From positions 164,699-228,698 of the forward strand of contig JAFTLT010000009.1 of assembly GCA_017452785.1 (NCBI GenBank): a DNA stretch of 64,000 bases, written 5' to 3'. The translations under genes were made by a program, and so were the position numbers. The notes under the pieces are model-generated. The model was not told the origin of the DNA. It worked only from the letters and a program-made list of their open reading frames with translations, and searched no databases. This DNA is from Clostridia bacterium (GTDB lineage Bacteria; Bacillota; Clostridia; Oscillospirales; Acutalibacteraceae). Below, piece by piece: positions 54,178-63,708 of this stretch; within the stretch, counting starts at the first letter, position 1; each line of letters opens with the position of its first letter.

Positions 54178-54885
54178 ATGTCCCTTATAAGTGCAAAAAG
54201 CGTATATCTTCGCTATGAAAACACATCTGTGGTTGAAGACCTGAGCTTCAGCGTTGAGGCAGGGGACTATCTTTGCATTGTTGGTGAAAACGGCAGCGGC
54301 AAAAGCACCCTTGTTAAATCAATTCTCGGACTTAAAGAAACTGCAAGCGGTCATCTGCATATGGGTGACGGCCTGACATGTAAGCAAATAGGCTATCTTC
54401 CGCAGCAGCAGGCAGCGCAGAGAGATTTCCCCGCAAGTGTGTGGGAGGTTGTGCTCTCAGGCTGTCTTGCAGGCAAAAACGGCAATATCTTTTACACGAA
54501 AAAGCAAAAAGCTCTGGCTAAAGAGAATATGGAAAAGTTGGATATTCTCCACCTAAAAAATAAATGCTACCGTGAGCTTTCAGGCGGTCAGCAGCAAAGA
54601 GCACTGCTTGCAAGAGCTCTCTGTGCCACAGGCAAGATGATACTTCTTGACGAGCCGGTGACAGGTCTTGACCCGGTTGTTACTGCTGAGCTTTATGCTC
54701 TTATCAAAAAAATAAACAGACAGTTCGGCATCACTGTCATTATGGTTTCACATGACCTTTATGCTGCAACTAATAACGCAACACATATTCTGCACCTGAA
54801 AAAATCAGGCAGCTTTTTCGGCACCACGGAAGAGTACCTTGAAAGTGATGTTTATAAAAGCTTTTCGGGAGGTGATGTGCTGTGA
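54178..54885 (+). CDS. znuC: Zinc ABC transporter ATP-binding protein
   Basis: A 235-residue ABC ATPase with Walker A at 36-43 (GENGSGKS), signature LSGGQQQR and Walker B ILLDEPVTGLD, closest in style to ZnuC/MntB. ATG 54178 has GGAGG nine bases upstream. It overlaps the next gene by four bases. Confidence 0.9.
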   Translation: MSLISAKSVYLRYENTSVVEDLSFSVEAGDYLCIVGENGSGKSTLVKSILGLKETASGHLHMGDGLTCKQIGYLPQQQAAQRDFPASVWEVVLSGCLAGKNGNIFYTKKQKALAKENMEKLDILHLKNKCYRELSGGQQQRALLARALCATGKMILLDEPVTGLDPVVTAELYALIKKINRQFGITVIMVSHDLYAATNNATHILHLKKSGSFFGTTEEYLESDVYKSFSGGDVL

Positions 54886-56648
54886 TTGATACTCTTGAAA
54901 TACTGTTCTCTCAGCAGTTTCTTATAAGAGCTCTCGTTGTGGGTGTGCTCATTTCTCTTTGCTGTGCCCTTTTAGGTGTCAGCCTCGTGCTTAAGCGTTT
55001 CTCTATGATAGGTGACGGTCTCTCTCATGTGGGCTTCGGAGCTATGGCTATTGCAGCTGCAGCAGGTGTTGCACCCTTATATTTCGCACTGCCAATTGTT
55101 ATTATAGCTGCTTTCCTGCTTCTGAGAATGAGTGAAAACGGCAAGATTAAAGGCGATGCGGCAATCGCCCTCATATCAACGGGTGCCTTGGCAGTGGGTG
55201 TTATGGTCACGTCTATGACAACGGGAATGAACGTTGACATTTACAACTATATGTTCGGCAGCATACTGACAATGAGTGACAGCGATGTTGTTATTTCAAG
55301 CGTGCTGAGTGTTGTTGTCATTGCTCTTTTCGGAATATTCTATAATGAAATATTTGCCGTTACATTTGACGAGAGCTTTGCTAAGGCGACGGGCACCAAG
55401 ACCTCGGTTTATAATATGCTTATTTCGGCACTGACGGCAGTTACAATTGTTATCGGCATGAAAATGATGGGTGCTCTTCTTATTTCGTCGCTTATTATCT
55501 TTCCCACAGTAACCTCAATGCGGCTTTGCAAGAGCTTTAAAAGCGTTGTTCTGACGGGCTCATGTGTGTCTGTGATTTGCTTTTTGGGCGGACTTCTCAT
55601 ATCAATAAAATATGAAGCTCCCACAGGTGCAAGTGTAGTGTGTGTCAATATATTTTTCCTTGCAGTTTTTTCACTGTTAAAGGCTGTTTATGCAATGAAT
55701 AAATCAGTGCTGTTTAAGCGATTTATTGCCGCAATAATATGTACTGTGTCATTTGCTGCATTTTTTGCAGTGATGCTCACAGGTGAAAGCTCTGTCTATA
55801 AAAAAGAGAAGACTACAGTTGTTGCAACCACATTTGCTCAATATGATTTTGCAAGGCAGATAGCAGGGGACAGGTCAGAGGTTATAATGCTGCTTGCTCC
55901 CGGTGAAGAAAGCCACACCTTTGAGCCTACACCTGAGGATATAATGAGAATTCAGCAGTGTGATGTTTTTGTTTACGGCGGCGGTGAAAGTGATAAGTGG
56001 GCAGACAATATTCTTAAAACGGTGCCTGAAAGTGTAAACATAATTAAAATGCTCGGTGTAGTGGAGCTTTATAAAACTGACCATGAACACGAAGGAGACG
56101 GACATTCTCACGGTGAAACGGAGTATGATGAGCACGTATGGACTTCGCCTGTCAATGCAGTGAAGATTGTGAAAGCTATCAGTGAAGCTATTATTGAAGC
56201 TGACAGAGATAACGCTGAGTTTTATAAAGAGAATACCGCTAATTTTACCGCTGAGCTTTATGAGCTTGACAGTGAGTTCCAAAAGCTGCTCAGTGAAAAT
56301 GGGGGCAAAAGCATAATAGTCGGTGACCGTTTTCCTTTCAGATATTTTGCAGAGCGATATTCTCTGAGCTACTACGCCGCCTTTCCCGGCTGCAGTGCTC
56401 AGGCTGAGGTTAACCCAAAAACCATTGCAGACCTGATAGAAAAAGCTAAGGCTGAAAATATAACTACTGTCTTCAAGGTCGATTTATCTAAGGGCAGTGT
56501 TGCAAAAACAATAGCCGAGGCTGCAGGTGCAAAGGTTGAAACTCTTTATTCCTGCCACGTTATAGCCGATGAAGACTATAAAAACGGTGAGGGCTATATC
56601 AGCCTGATGAGACATAACCTCAATGTGCTGAGTGAATGCTTCAAGTGA
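54882..56648 (+). CDS. Fused zinc ABC permease (ZnuB) and substrate-binding protein (ZnuA)
   Basis: One chain of 588 residues. Residues 1-275 are a ZnuB-type permease with about eight helices (GDGLSHVGFGAMA, MKMMGALLISSL). A ninth hydrophobic stretch (about 278-300) leads into a ZnuA-type cluster A-1 binding domain (305-588) with VVATTFAQYDF, SHTFEPTPED, the His/acid-rich loop HEHEGDGHSHGE (about 398-410), DEHVWTSPVNAV and GDRFPFRYFAERY. The binding protein is usually separate and lipid-anchored; here it is tethered to the channel. The start is GTG 54882 inside the znuC stop. A terminator follows. Confidence 0.9.
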   Translation: MIDTLEILFSQQFLIRALVVGVLISLCCALLGVSLVLKRFSMIGDGLSHVGFGAMAIAAAAGVAPLYFALPIVIIAAFLLLRMSENGKIKGDAAIALISTGALAVGVMVTSMTTGMNVDIYNYMFGSILTMSDSDVVISSVLSVVVIALFGIFYNEIFAVTFDESFAKATGTKTSVYNMLISALTAVTIVIGMKMMGALLISSLIIFPTVTSMRLCKSFKSVVLTGSCVSVICFLGGLLISIKYEAPTGASVVCVNIFFLAVFSLLKAVYAMNKSVLFKRFIAAIICTVSFAAFFAVMLTGESSVYKKEKTTVVATTFAQYDFARQIAGDRSEVIMLLAPGEESHTFEPTPEDIMRIQQCDVFVYGGGESDKWADNILKTVPESVNIIKMLGVVELYKTDHEHEGDGHSHGETEYDEHVWTSPVNAVKIVKAISEAIIEADRDNAEFYKENTANFTAELYELDSEFQKLLSENGGKSIIVGDRFPFRYFAERYSLSYYAAFPGCSAQAEVNPKTIADLIEKAKAENITTVFKVDLSKGSVAKTIAEAAGAKVETLYSCHVIADEDYKNGEGYISLMRHNLNVLSECFK

Positions 56649-56653
56649 ATATA

Positions 56654-56691
56654 AAAGGACAGCTTCTGCTAATAAAGCAGTTCTGTCCTTT
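56654..56691. terminator. Terminator after the zinc operon, bidirectional
   Basis: AAAGGACAG (56654-56662) pairs with CTGTCCTTT (56683-56691), with an inner CTGC/GCAG pair. It also suits the convergent deacetylase gene. Confidence 0.85.
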
Positions 56692-56695
56692 GGTT

Positions 56696-57565
56696 TTATA
56701 TGAGTATATCCGAAAAGAATTCCTCTGTCTTAACTCCGCTTTCTCTGTTGTATCTGCCGAGGTTATAAAGACAATCCTTGTTTCCCGTGCTTATACGGTT
56801 TATTCTTCCTTCGCAGGTGAAACTGACCTTAAAGCCTATATTCTTTATTATTTCGGCAGTGTAATCGTCATAAGCTCCGTAAGGATAAGCAATGGCAGTG
56901 GGTACTGAGAGTCCCTTGCTTTCAAAGCATTTCTGCAGCTTCATTAAATCCTCGGATACGGCTTTTTCATAGGAAATATCACTTTCATTTTCAAGTCGGC
57001 TCATGCCTTTTCTTTCACCTTTTTCATTGTGATGAAGGTCATAGGTGTGTGAGTGCACTTCACAAAGAGGGGAGCTTTGCAGCTCTTTGACAGCCTGCCA
57101 GTTAAGATTTGAATAGGCTATATTGTGGTCACTGACTCTGGTGTATAGGTCAGCTGCACTGCCTATTATGAAAACCGCACTTTTCATATTGTACTTCTCC
57201 AGTATTGGCAAAGCAAGAGCCTGATAGCTTTCAAAACCGTCATCGAAGGTGATAACTATCGGTCTTTCGGGCAGAGTCTCACCACGGTAAACATAGTTAA
57301 TAAGCTCGCTCACCGATACGGCAGTGTACCCCTTTGAAGCTATATATTCAAGGTCACGCTCAAACTCCTTGGTTGTTACCGTGTAACTGCCTGCCTTGTT
57401 TTCGTTTTCGGTTATGTGATGATACATCAGCACGGGAACCTTTACATAATTATCGGCAATAACTGCAGTGTTTTCTTTTTCGGCTTTCAGAGCAAAAAAC
57501 AGGCTGACGCAGATGAGAGCCGTTATAAACAAAAATGAATAAAACTTATCCAGCTTAATAATCAA
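56696..57565 (-). CDS. Membrane-anchored polysaccharide deacetylase (CE4)
   Basis: A 289-residue protein with an N-terminal membrane anchor (8-27) and a NodB-type domain: VPVLMYHHI, the TFDDGF metal Asp motif, the HSHTYDLH His motif and AYPYGAYDD. It removes acetyl groups from a surface glycan or peptidoglycan. PdaB/PgdA-like roles are possible. The start is TTG 57565, eight bases after GGGAG; an ATG within that gap is out of frame. Confidence 0.85.
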   Translation of the reverse strand: MIIKLDKFYSFLFITALICVSLFFALKAEKENTAVIADNYVKVPVLMYHHITENENKAGSYTVTTKEFERDLEYIASKGYTAVSVSELINYVYRGETLPERPIVITFDDGFESYQALALPILEKYNMKSAVFIIGSAADLYTRVSDHNIAYSNLNWQAVKELQSSPLCEVHSHTYDLHHNEKGERKGMSRLENESDISYEKAVSEDLMKLQKCFESKGLSVPTAIAYPYGAYDDYTAEIIKNIGFKVSFTCEGRINRISTGNKDCLYNLGRYNRESGVKTEEFFSDILI

Positions 57566-57650
57566 AACAACATCTCCCGAAAAATTCTGTTAAATTTATA
57601 TGCTCTTATGCTTGAAAATATTTACTTATCTTAAATTTGTGTTTTAAGAG

Positions 57651-57680
57651 TTGATTTTATGGTGCTGATTGTAGTATAAT
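57651..57680 (+). promoter_or_regulatory. Promoter of lon
   Basis: TTGATT (57651-57656), 18-base spacer, TATAAT (57675-57680). No CIRCE or CtsR-like operator was seen nearby. Confidence 0.65.
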
Positions 57681-57712
57681 AATTTGAATTACTGAAAAGG
57701 ATGATTAAATAA

Positions 57713-60145
57713 ATGACATCAGGTTTAATTTATAAATCAATACCCGTTATACCTCTGAGAGGAATTGTCGTTTTTCCGAAGCTGAGGTTTCACTTTGAAG
57801 TGGGCAGAAAGAAGTCAATAGCTGCAGTTGATATGGCTATGGAAGACGATCAGCGTGTGCTTCTTCTCACCCAGAGAGATATAAATATAGATGAGCCGGA
57901 AATAAGCGACCTTTATAAAGTCGGCGTTATTGCAGTTATCAGGCAGGTTACAAAAGACAGTGAAACAGACAGCTATAAGATAGTTGTTGAAACTGAAGGC
58001 AGAGCTGTCATCTCAAAGGTTTTAGCCACTGAGGAATGCTTTATCTGTGACGCTAAAGAGGCAAAAAGCCGCCTTCGTGAGGGCTGTGATTATGAGCTCG
58101 CCGCCGCTGTAAGAACTGTCAGAGACAGCTTTGCGGACTATGTGAGCAATGCTCCTGCCGATATTATAGAGTATTCACGAAAGGTTTTCTTTACTGAGGA
58201 CCCCTATGAGCTTTCAGATGAAATAGCAAACACGGTGCTGACTAAATATGAAGACAGACAGGCTGTTCTGGGTGAGCTTGATGTGCTCACAAGGCTCGAA
58301 ACTCTTAATGTACTGCTGAGAAAAGAGCTGGAAATACTCCGCTGTGAAATTGACATTGAAAACCGAACTCAGGCTCAGATAGATAAAAATCAGCGTGAAT
58401 ATTATCTCAGAGAAAAAATGAGAGCTATTTCCACCGAGCTTGGAGGTGAAGAAGAGCCCGGCTTTGAAATGCAGAGCTATAAAGAGAAAATTGAAAATCT
58501 TGACTGCAGTGACGAGGTCAGAGAAAAGCTCCTTTATGAGTGCTCAAAAATAGCAAAAATGCAGTCAGGCGGTGCAGATGCATCTGTGGTGAGAGTTTAT
58601 CTCGACACAGCCTTGGCACTTCCTTTCGGCAAATATACAAATGATAACTTCAATCTCACAAACGCAAGAAAGCAGCTTGACAAAGACCACTTCGGCCTTA
58701 ACAAGATAAAAGAGCGTTTCATTGAAATGCTTGCAGTTAAAGAAAGAAGTGACGATGTCAAGGGTCAGATTATCTGTCTTGTGGGCCCTCCAGGTGTGGG
58801 CAAGACTTCAATAGTACGCAGTATTGCAGAGGCTATGGGCAGAAAGTATGTGCGTCTTGCCCTTGGCGGTGTAAATGACGAAGCTGAAATCAGAGGCCAC
58901 AGAAAGACATATATCGGCTCAATGCCCGGCAGAATTATAAATGCTCTCACTCAGGCAAAGTCTATGAACCCCATTGTGCTGCTTGACGAAATAGATAAGC
59001 TTGGCACAAGCTATAAGGGCGACCCTGCCTCTGCCCTTTTAGAGGTGCTTGACCCTGAACAGAATAACACCTTCAGAGATAATTATCTTGAGTTCCCCGT
59101 TGATCTGAGCAAGGTGCTGTTTATCACAACGGCAAACGATGCTTCAGCAATTCCTTCACCTCTTTTTGACAGAATGGAAATAATCGACCTGTCAAGCTAC
59201 ACCCCGGAAGAAAAGCTGATGATAGCTAAAAATCACCTTATTAAAAAGCAGATGAAACTTCATTCCCTCACAGCCAAGGAAGTGCGTTTCACCGATAGAG
59301 CCATAAAGCTTTTAATCGACGGCTATACCCGTGAAGCAGGCGTGCGCCGTCTTGAGCAGGTTATTTCCTCACTTCTTCGCAAGTGTGTTGTCTGCCTGAG
59401 CGAAAAGGGTGTTGACAGAATAAGCATTACTCCCGATAAAATAAAAGAGCTTCTCGGTCCCGAAAAATATCTGCCTGAGCTTATTGAAAAGGATGACCTT
59501 GTTGGTGTTGTCAACGGTCTTGCCTACACAAGCGTGGGCGGCACAATAACTCAGATTGAGGTTGTCACTGTTCCGGGTACGGGTAAGATTGAGCTGACGG
59601 GAAGCCTCGGCGATGTGATGAAGGAGTCTGCAAAAACAGCCCTTACCTATGTTCACAGCGTTGCAGACAGATACGGAATTGACCCTGAGGTCTTCACTAA
59701 AAAGGATATACACATTCACGCCCCTGAGGGTGCAGTGCCGAAAGACGGCCCCTCGGCAGGTGTTACAATGGCAACGGCTATACTCTCTGCTCTTGGCAAA
59801 ATCAAGGTTGACCGCTATGTTACAATGACGGGTGAAATTTCCCTGACAGGCAGAGTGATGAAAATAGGCGGTCTTCGTGAAAAGAGCATGGCGGCATATA
59901 AGTCAGGTGCAAAGAAGGTTATTATCCCAAGAGACAATATGCCTGATTTGTGGGAAATTGACCCGAAGGTAAGAGAAAGCCTTGAATTTATACCTGTTTC
60001 CCGTATAGATGAGGTCTTTTCACTTGCCCTTAAGAGCAGTAAGACCTTTGACGTTTCGGCAAAATCCACAGTCAGCTTCACTCACAGAGGCTCTTCAATA
60101 AAAGCACCTGTGCAAAACAAAAGGAGGAAGTCCGATGAAATTTGA
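57713..60145 (+). CDS. lon: ATP-dependent protease Lon
   Basis: An 810-residue LonA protease. The N-terminal substrate domain is followed by a helical region, the AAA+ domain with Walker A at 358-365 (GPPGVGKT) and Walker B (IVLLDEIDKLG), and the protease domain with S681 in PKDGPSAGVTMA. It degrades misfolded and regulatory proteins. Its end overlaps engB by 11 bases, a common clostridial lon-engB arrangement. Confidence 0.97.
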   Translation: MTSGLIYKSIPVIPLRGIVVFPKLRFHFEVGRKKSIAAVDMAMEDDQRVLLLTQRDINIDEPEISDLYKVGVIAVIRQVTKDSETDSYKIVVETEGRAVISKVLATEECFICDAKEAKSRLREGCDYELAAAVRTVRDSFADYVSNAPADIIEYSRKVFFTEDPYELSDEIANTVLTKYEDRQAVLGELDVLTRLETLNVLLRKELEILRCEIDIENRTQAQIDKNQREYYLREKMRAISTELGGEEEPGFEMQSYKEKIENLDCSDEVREKLLYECSKIAKMQSGGADASVVRVYLDTALALPFGKYTNDNFNLTNARKQLDKDHFGLNKIKERFIEMLAVKERSDDVKGQIICLVGPPGVGKTSIVRSIAEAMGRKYVRLALGGVNDEAEIRGHRKTYIGSMPGRIINALTQAKSMNPIVLLDEIDKLGTSYKGDPASALLEVLDPEQNNTFRDNYLEFPVDLSKVLFITTANDASAIPSPLFDRMEIIDLSSYTPEEKLMIAKNHLIKKQMKLHSLTAKEVRFTDRAIKLLIDGYTREAGVRRLEQVISSLLRKCVVCLSEKGVDRISITPDKIKELLGPEKYLPELIEKDDLVGVVNGLAYTSVGGTITQIEVVTVPGTGKIELTGSLGDVMKESAKTALTYVHSVADRYGIDPEVFTKKDIHIHAPEGAVPKDGPSAGVTMATAILSALGKIKVDRYVTMTGEISLTGRVMKIGGLREKSMAAYKSGAKKVIIPRDNMPDLWEIDPKVRESLEFIPVSRIDEVFSLALKSSKTFDVSAKSTVSFTHRGSSIKAPVQNKRRKSDEI

Positions 60146-60725
60146 TAATGCGGTTTTTGAAACCTCTTTCGGCACGGCGGGACAGCTAAGAGAGTCAGAT
60201 TTGCCTGAGATAGCCTTTTCAGGCAGGTCTAATGTGGGCAAAAGCTCACTGCTTAACAGACTCATGGGCAGAAAAAATCTTGCAAGAGTCAGCTCAATGC
60301 CGGGCAAAACCGTGACAATTAACTTCTTTAAGCTGCCTGAGTGCAGACTCGTTGACCTTCCGGGCTACGGCTATGCAAAGGTGTCACACGATGAAAAACG
60401 ACGCTGGAGCGAGCTGATGGAAAGCTATTTTTCCTCAGGCAGAGACTTAAGGCTTGTCATACAGCTTATTGATATGCGCCACGCACCGAGTCAGCAGGAT
60501 ATTGATATGATTGAATATATGACTGAATGCGGCATTCCCTTTGCGGTGGCACTGACAAAGTGTGATAAGCTCAATAAAACCGAAAGAATGGCTCAGCTTG
60601 AAAGCATATGCGGTGTGCTGACAAAATACGGCAATATAAGCGTTGTGCCCTTTTCGGCAACCAAGGGTGACGGTACTGAGGAGCTCAGAGGACTTATAGA
60701 AAGAGCGTTGAAAGGTGAGATGTAA
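60135..60725 (+). CDS. engB: Ribosome biogenesis GTPase EngB (YsxC/YihA)
   Basis: A 196-residue GTPase needed for large ribosomal subunit assembly. G1 is GRSNVGKSS (30-38), G3 is DLPGYGYAKV, G4 is LTKCDK and G5 is SATKG. AGGAGG sits before ATG 60135 within the end of lon. Confidence 0.96.
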   Translation: MKFDNAVFETSFGTAGQLRESDLPEIAFSGRSNVGKSSLLNRLMGRKNLARVSSMPGKTVTINFFKLPECRLVDLPGYGYAKVSHDEKRRWSELMESYFSSGRDLRLVIQLIDMRHAPSQQDIDMIEYMTECGIPFAVALTKCDKLNKTERMAQLESICGVLTKYGNISVVPFSATKGDGTEELRGLIERALKGEM

Positions 60726-60727
60726 AA

Positions 60728-61300
60728 ATGAAAAGAATATTTGCTGATAAAATGAAGAAAAACCCGATTATTGCTGCAGTGAAAGACCTCGGCAATCTTG
60801 ATGCAGCCCTTAGCTCAGACTGCACAATCATATTCCTTTTATGCGGCAGTATCTTTAATATTAAGGATGTTGTTAAAAAGGCAAAAGAAAAGGGTAAGAT
60901 GATATTCATTCACATTGATTTGCTTGACGGCTTTTCAAAGGATGCAGTGGCTCTTAAGTATATCAGTGAGGAAATCAAGCCTGACGGCATTATTTCAACT
61001 AAAAACAGCCAGCTTAAAACTGCCAAAAGTCTGGGACTTCTCACAGTACAAAGAATATTTATCATTGACTCACTGTCAATTGACACAGCTGTCAAGGCTT
61101 CACAGATGATTGAGCCTGATGCAATTGAAATTATGCCCGGCATTATGCCCAGAATAACAAAGCAGCTGAGCAAGGCTCTTGACGTACCTGTTATAGTCGG
61201 CGGTCTTGTCAGCGAAAAAATAGAAGTGGAAAACGCAGTCAGAAGCGGAGCTCTCGGCGTTTCCTCATCATCAAAAGAAATATGGGAGATGAAATTATGA
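60728..61300 (+). CDS. glpP: GlpP-family glycerol-3-phosphate responsive antiterminator
   Basis: A 190-residue TIM-barrel protein of the GlpP family. Blocks seen: NPIIAAVKDL, IFLLCGSIFNI, FIHIDLLDG, PDGIISTKNS, IEIMPGIMP and PVIVGGLVS. GlpP binds glycerol-3-phosphate and prevents termination in glp leaders. No glp genes are present here. It follows engB by 2 bases and overlaps the next start by four bases. Confidence 0.88.
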   Translation: MKRIFADKMKKNPIIAAVKDLGNLDAALSSDCTIIFLLCGSIFNIKDVVKKAKEKGKMIFIHIDLLDGFSKDAVALKYISEEIKPDGIISTKNSQLKTAKSLGLLTVQRIFIIDSLSIDTAVKASQMIEPDAIEIMPGIMPRITKQLSKALDVPVIVGGLVSEKIEVENAVRSGALGVSSSSKEIWEMKL

Positions 61301-61854
61301 TAAGCATCAGAAAGTATCAGCCGAAGGACAAGGAAAACTTAAGAAAAATCTGCATTGAGACTTCAAGACTGCCTAAGGCAACTCTTGAGCAAAGAGAGTT
61401 TCTCACAGTGGCATTCAATGATTATTACACAGAAAATGAGCCTGATAACATCTTTGTTGCCGTGAACGAAGATGACGAGGCTGTCGGCTACATACTCTGC
61501 AGTGAAAACTTCTATGATTTCTATGACACAATGAAAAAGTTTTATCTGCCTGCAATCAAAGAGCTTGGCATGAGCTACTATATCAGCGCATTAGGTGAAA
61601 TTCTCACACACAAGGCATTTTCAAAAAAGTACCCTGCACATCTTCACATTGATATACTCGATGTCTGTCAGGGTCAGGGTGTGGGCACAAGACTTATGAA
61701 TGAGCTCAAGGCTCACCTTAAATCAAAAAAGATAAACAATGTTATGCTCTCATGCGGCATGAGCAACAAGCAGGCTGTAAAGTTTTATCTTAAAAATGAT
61801 TTCAAAATCATAAAAAATATTTTCGGCTCAGCAATTATGGCAAGTGAATTTTAA
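61297..61854 (+). CDS. GNAT family N-acetyltransferase
   Basis: A 185-residue acetyltransferase with the acetyl-CoA motif A CQGQGVGTRLM and a C-terminal NKQAVKFYLKNDF block. The acceptor is unknown. ATG 61297 lies inside the glpP stop and has GGGAGATG before it. It closes the lon operon. Confidence 0.85.
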   Translation: MISIRKYQPKDKENLRKICIETSRLPKATLEQREFLTVAFNDYYTENEPDNIFVAVNEDDEAVGYILCSENFYDFYDTMKKFYLPAIKELGMSYYISALGEILTHKAFSKKYPAHLHIDILDVCQGQGVGTRLMNELKAHLKSKKINNVMLSCGMSNKQAVKFYLKNDFKIIKNIFGSAIMASEF

Positions 61855-61913
61855 TTAAACTGAATAAAGCGTAATTTTCAGCTCATAATACTCTCAAAAG
61901 GAGTTGAATTTAT

Positions 61914-62129
61914 ATGCTTGACAAAATTGCATTGATACTTACAATTGTTGGTGGAATCAACTGGGGTCTTATCGGCATTTTCCAGTTTGACCTTGTTGCA
62001 TGGATTTTCGGCGGACAGAGTGCCATTATCAGCAGAATTATTTACACTGTTATTGCTCTTGCTGCCATATGGTGCATCTCACTGCTTTTCAGCACAAGAG
62101 TTGACGACCCGCCTAAAGCGAAGGAATGA
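61914..62129 (+). CDS. DUF378 family small membrane protein
   Basis: A 71-residue protein with two membrane helices and the conserved DUF378 pattern (DKIALILTIVGGINWGLIG, then a FDLVAWIFG and RIIYTVIALAA). Function unknown. AAAGGAG precedes the ATG. Confidence 0.85.
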   Translation: MLDKIALILTIVGGINWGLIGIFQFDLVAWIFGGQSAIISRIIYTVIALAAIWCISLLFSTRVDDPPKAKE

Positions 62130-62152
62130 TTGCATATTAAAGTTTTTCAGGG

Positions 62153-62164
62153 GTACTCTGCCGA
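62153..62164 (+). repeat. Dispersed word GTACTCTGCCGA, copy before the ECF operon
   Basis: Same 12-base word as at 47114-47125 and 15281-15292. Here TGCCGAAA (62159-62166) can pair with TTTCGGCA (62187-62194). Confidence 0.5.
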
Positions 62165-62193
62165 AAAGGGGAGTGCCTCTGTTTTCTTTCGGC

Positions 62194-62224
62194 AAGGACA
62201 ATTGTTTGTAAAATGTCCTTTTTT
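62194..62224 (+). terminator. Terminator after the DUF378 gene
   Basis: AAGGACA (62194-62200) pairs with TGTCCTT (62214-62220), with T following. Confidence 0.75.
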
Positions 62225-62263
62225 ATATTTATAATTTAAGAGTGAAAAAATTTTTATGTTTTT

Positions 62264-62292
62264 TGCAACCCTTTATCGACTTTTTCCGAGAT
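62264..62292 (+). promoter_or_regulatory. Predicted ECF-type promoter of the sigma factor operon
   Basis: TGCAACC (62264-62270), 16 bases, CGAGAT (62287-62292). The same -35 word and spacing recur at 63753. An AAC-containing -35 and a CGA -10 are typical of ECF sigma factors. It suggests self-activation of the operon. Confidence 0.65.
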
Positions 62293-62327
62293 AATAAGTA
62301 AACCCTGAATTATGCGAGGTAAAGAAA

Positions 62328-62888
62328 ATGGAAGATAAAAAAATAATTGAACTGTTTTTTGCCCGGTCTGAAAAAGCCCTGACTGCCCTTGCTGAAAAGT
62401 ACGGCAAGCTGTGTATGAAGGTGGCTTTGCAGATACTCCATAGCCGTGAGGACAGCGAGGAATGTGTCAATGACTCTTATCTTGATGTGTGGAACACGGT
62501 GCCGCCGAAAGAGCCTGACCCGCTTATGTCCTACATAGTTAAAATTGTGCGCTATAACTCCCTTGACTGCCTTGAACACCGCTCGGCTAAAAAGCGTGGC
62601 GGCGGTGAGGCTACCGTTTCACTTGAAGATGTGGCGCTGTTTATCGGCGAGAGTGAAACCCCTGAGGATATAGTTGAAAGGCAGTTTATAACCGACTGTG
62701 TCAATGATTTTTTAAGAACGCTGACCCCTGCCGACAGAATGCTTTTTGTGAGAAAATTCTGGTTTTTTGACACCTATGAGGAGCTTTCAAAAATTTCGGG
62801 CATCAAGGTGGGCACACTCAAATCTAAAATCAGCCGAACAAGAGAAAGCCTGAAAGTCTATCTTTCTGAAAGGGGTGTTGCAGCGTGA
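62328..62888 (+). CDS. RNA polymerase ECF-type sigma factor
   Basis: A 186-residue sigma-70 family protein with only regions 2 and 4. Region 2 includes LHSREDSEECVNDSYLDVWN and region 4 includes LFVRKFWFFDTYEELSKISGIKVGTLKSKISRTRESL. The gene is followed by its likely anti-sigma gene with a GTGA overlap. GAGGTAAAG precedes ATG 62328. Confidence 0.9.
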   Translation: MEDKKIIELFFARSEKALTALAEKYGKLCMKVALQILHSREDSEECVNDSYLDVWNTVPPKEPDPLMSYIVKIVRYNSLDCLEHRSAKKRGGGEATVSLEDVALFIGESETPEDIVERQFITDCVNDFLRTLTPADRMLFVRKFWFFDTYEELSKISGIKVGTLKSKISRTRESLKVYLSERGVAA

Positions 62889-63685
62889 AGGATCTTGAAT
62901 TTTTATATGCCATAAATGACATTGATGATGAGTTTATCACCGAAGCCGCCGACGATGAAAGGCTGAAAGAGGCTTTTTGCGCCGAGTGGGGTGAGGAAAA
63001 CGAGAGTGAGCAGACGGAAAGTGACACCGCCGCCGAGGAAGCCGACCCCAAAAGAAAAAGCACCAAAAGAACGCATAAAGTTAGCTTCAAAAAGTTAATG
63101 CTTGTGGCGGTGATAGGTGCGTTGATTTTTGCTTTATCGGTAGGTGCTCTGGCAAAATATTTTGATATAAATCTTCGTGATGAGATTTATGAGATAATTG
63201 GAAAAACTGTACGAGTTGACCGTCAAGAACTTTCCGCCGAACCTAATAAATATACCGAGAGCACAAGCAAACTTGTTGATGATTTGAAAGAAAAAGGATT
63301 TGAAAATATTTTGTTGCCGAAAGCAATTCTTAATGACGATTGGCAGTTTGTGTATGTTCAGTTTAATGATAATTTTCCAATTATAGCAGGTGCAAATATT
63401 GATTTAATAACACAAAAAGGCGAGGTTGATTTTATTCTGTCTTATATCAGATACGAAGAATATAAAAACAACGAAATTAATCTTGAAACTGCTGTAAAAA
63501 TGGAAGAAATTAATATCAATGGTGTTGATGTTGTTGTAACACTTCATAAAAGTGGAAAGAAGAGCATCAGTTATGTGACAAGAGAAGAAAAAGACAATAT
63601 AACAGAACAAATGGAATATTCCTTCTCTTTCAGCAACGGCTACACCTATGAAGAAGTCCTCGATATAGCCAAAACAATTGGGTGA
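62885..63685 (+). CDS. DUF4367-type membrane protein, probable anti-sigma factor
   Basis: The 266-residue protein has an acidic cytoplasmic part (1-65), one membrane helix (70-92) and an outer domain. The last 60 residues (about 205-266) match the DUF4367 pattern, ending in FSNGYTYEEVLDIAKTI. Coupling to the ECF gene through a four-base overlap suggests that it holds the sigma factor at the membrane. GTG start. Confidence 0.8.
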   Translation: MKDLEFLYAINDIDDEFITEAADDERLKEAFCAEWGEENESEQTESDTAAEEADPKRKSTKRTHKVSFKKLMLVAVIGALIFALSVGALAKYFDINLRDEIYEIIGKTVRVDRQELSAEPNKYTESTSKLVDDLKEKGFENILLPKAILNDDWQFVYVQFNDNFPIIAGANIDLITQKGEVDFILSYIRYEEYKNNEINLETAVKMEEININGVDVVVTLHKSGKKSISYVTREEKDNITEQMEYSFSFSNGYTYEEVLDIAKTIG

Positions 63686-63708
63686 TTGCCCCTCTGAAAT
63701 ATAAATTT

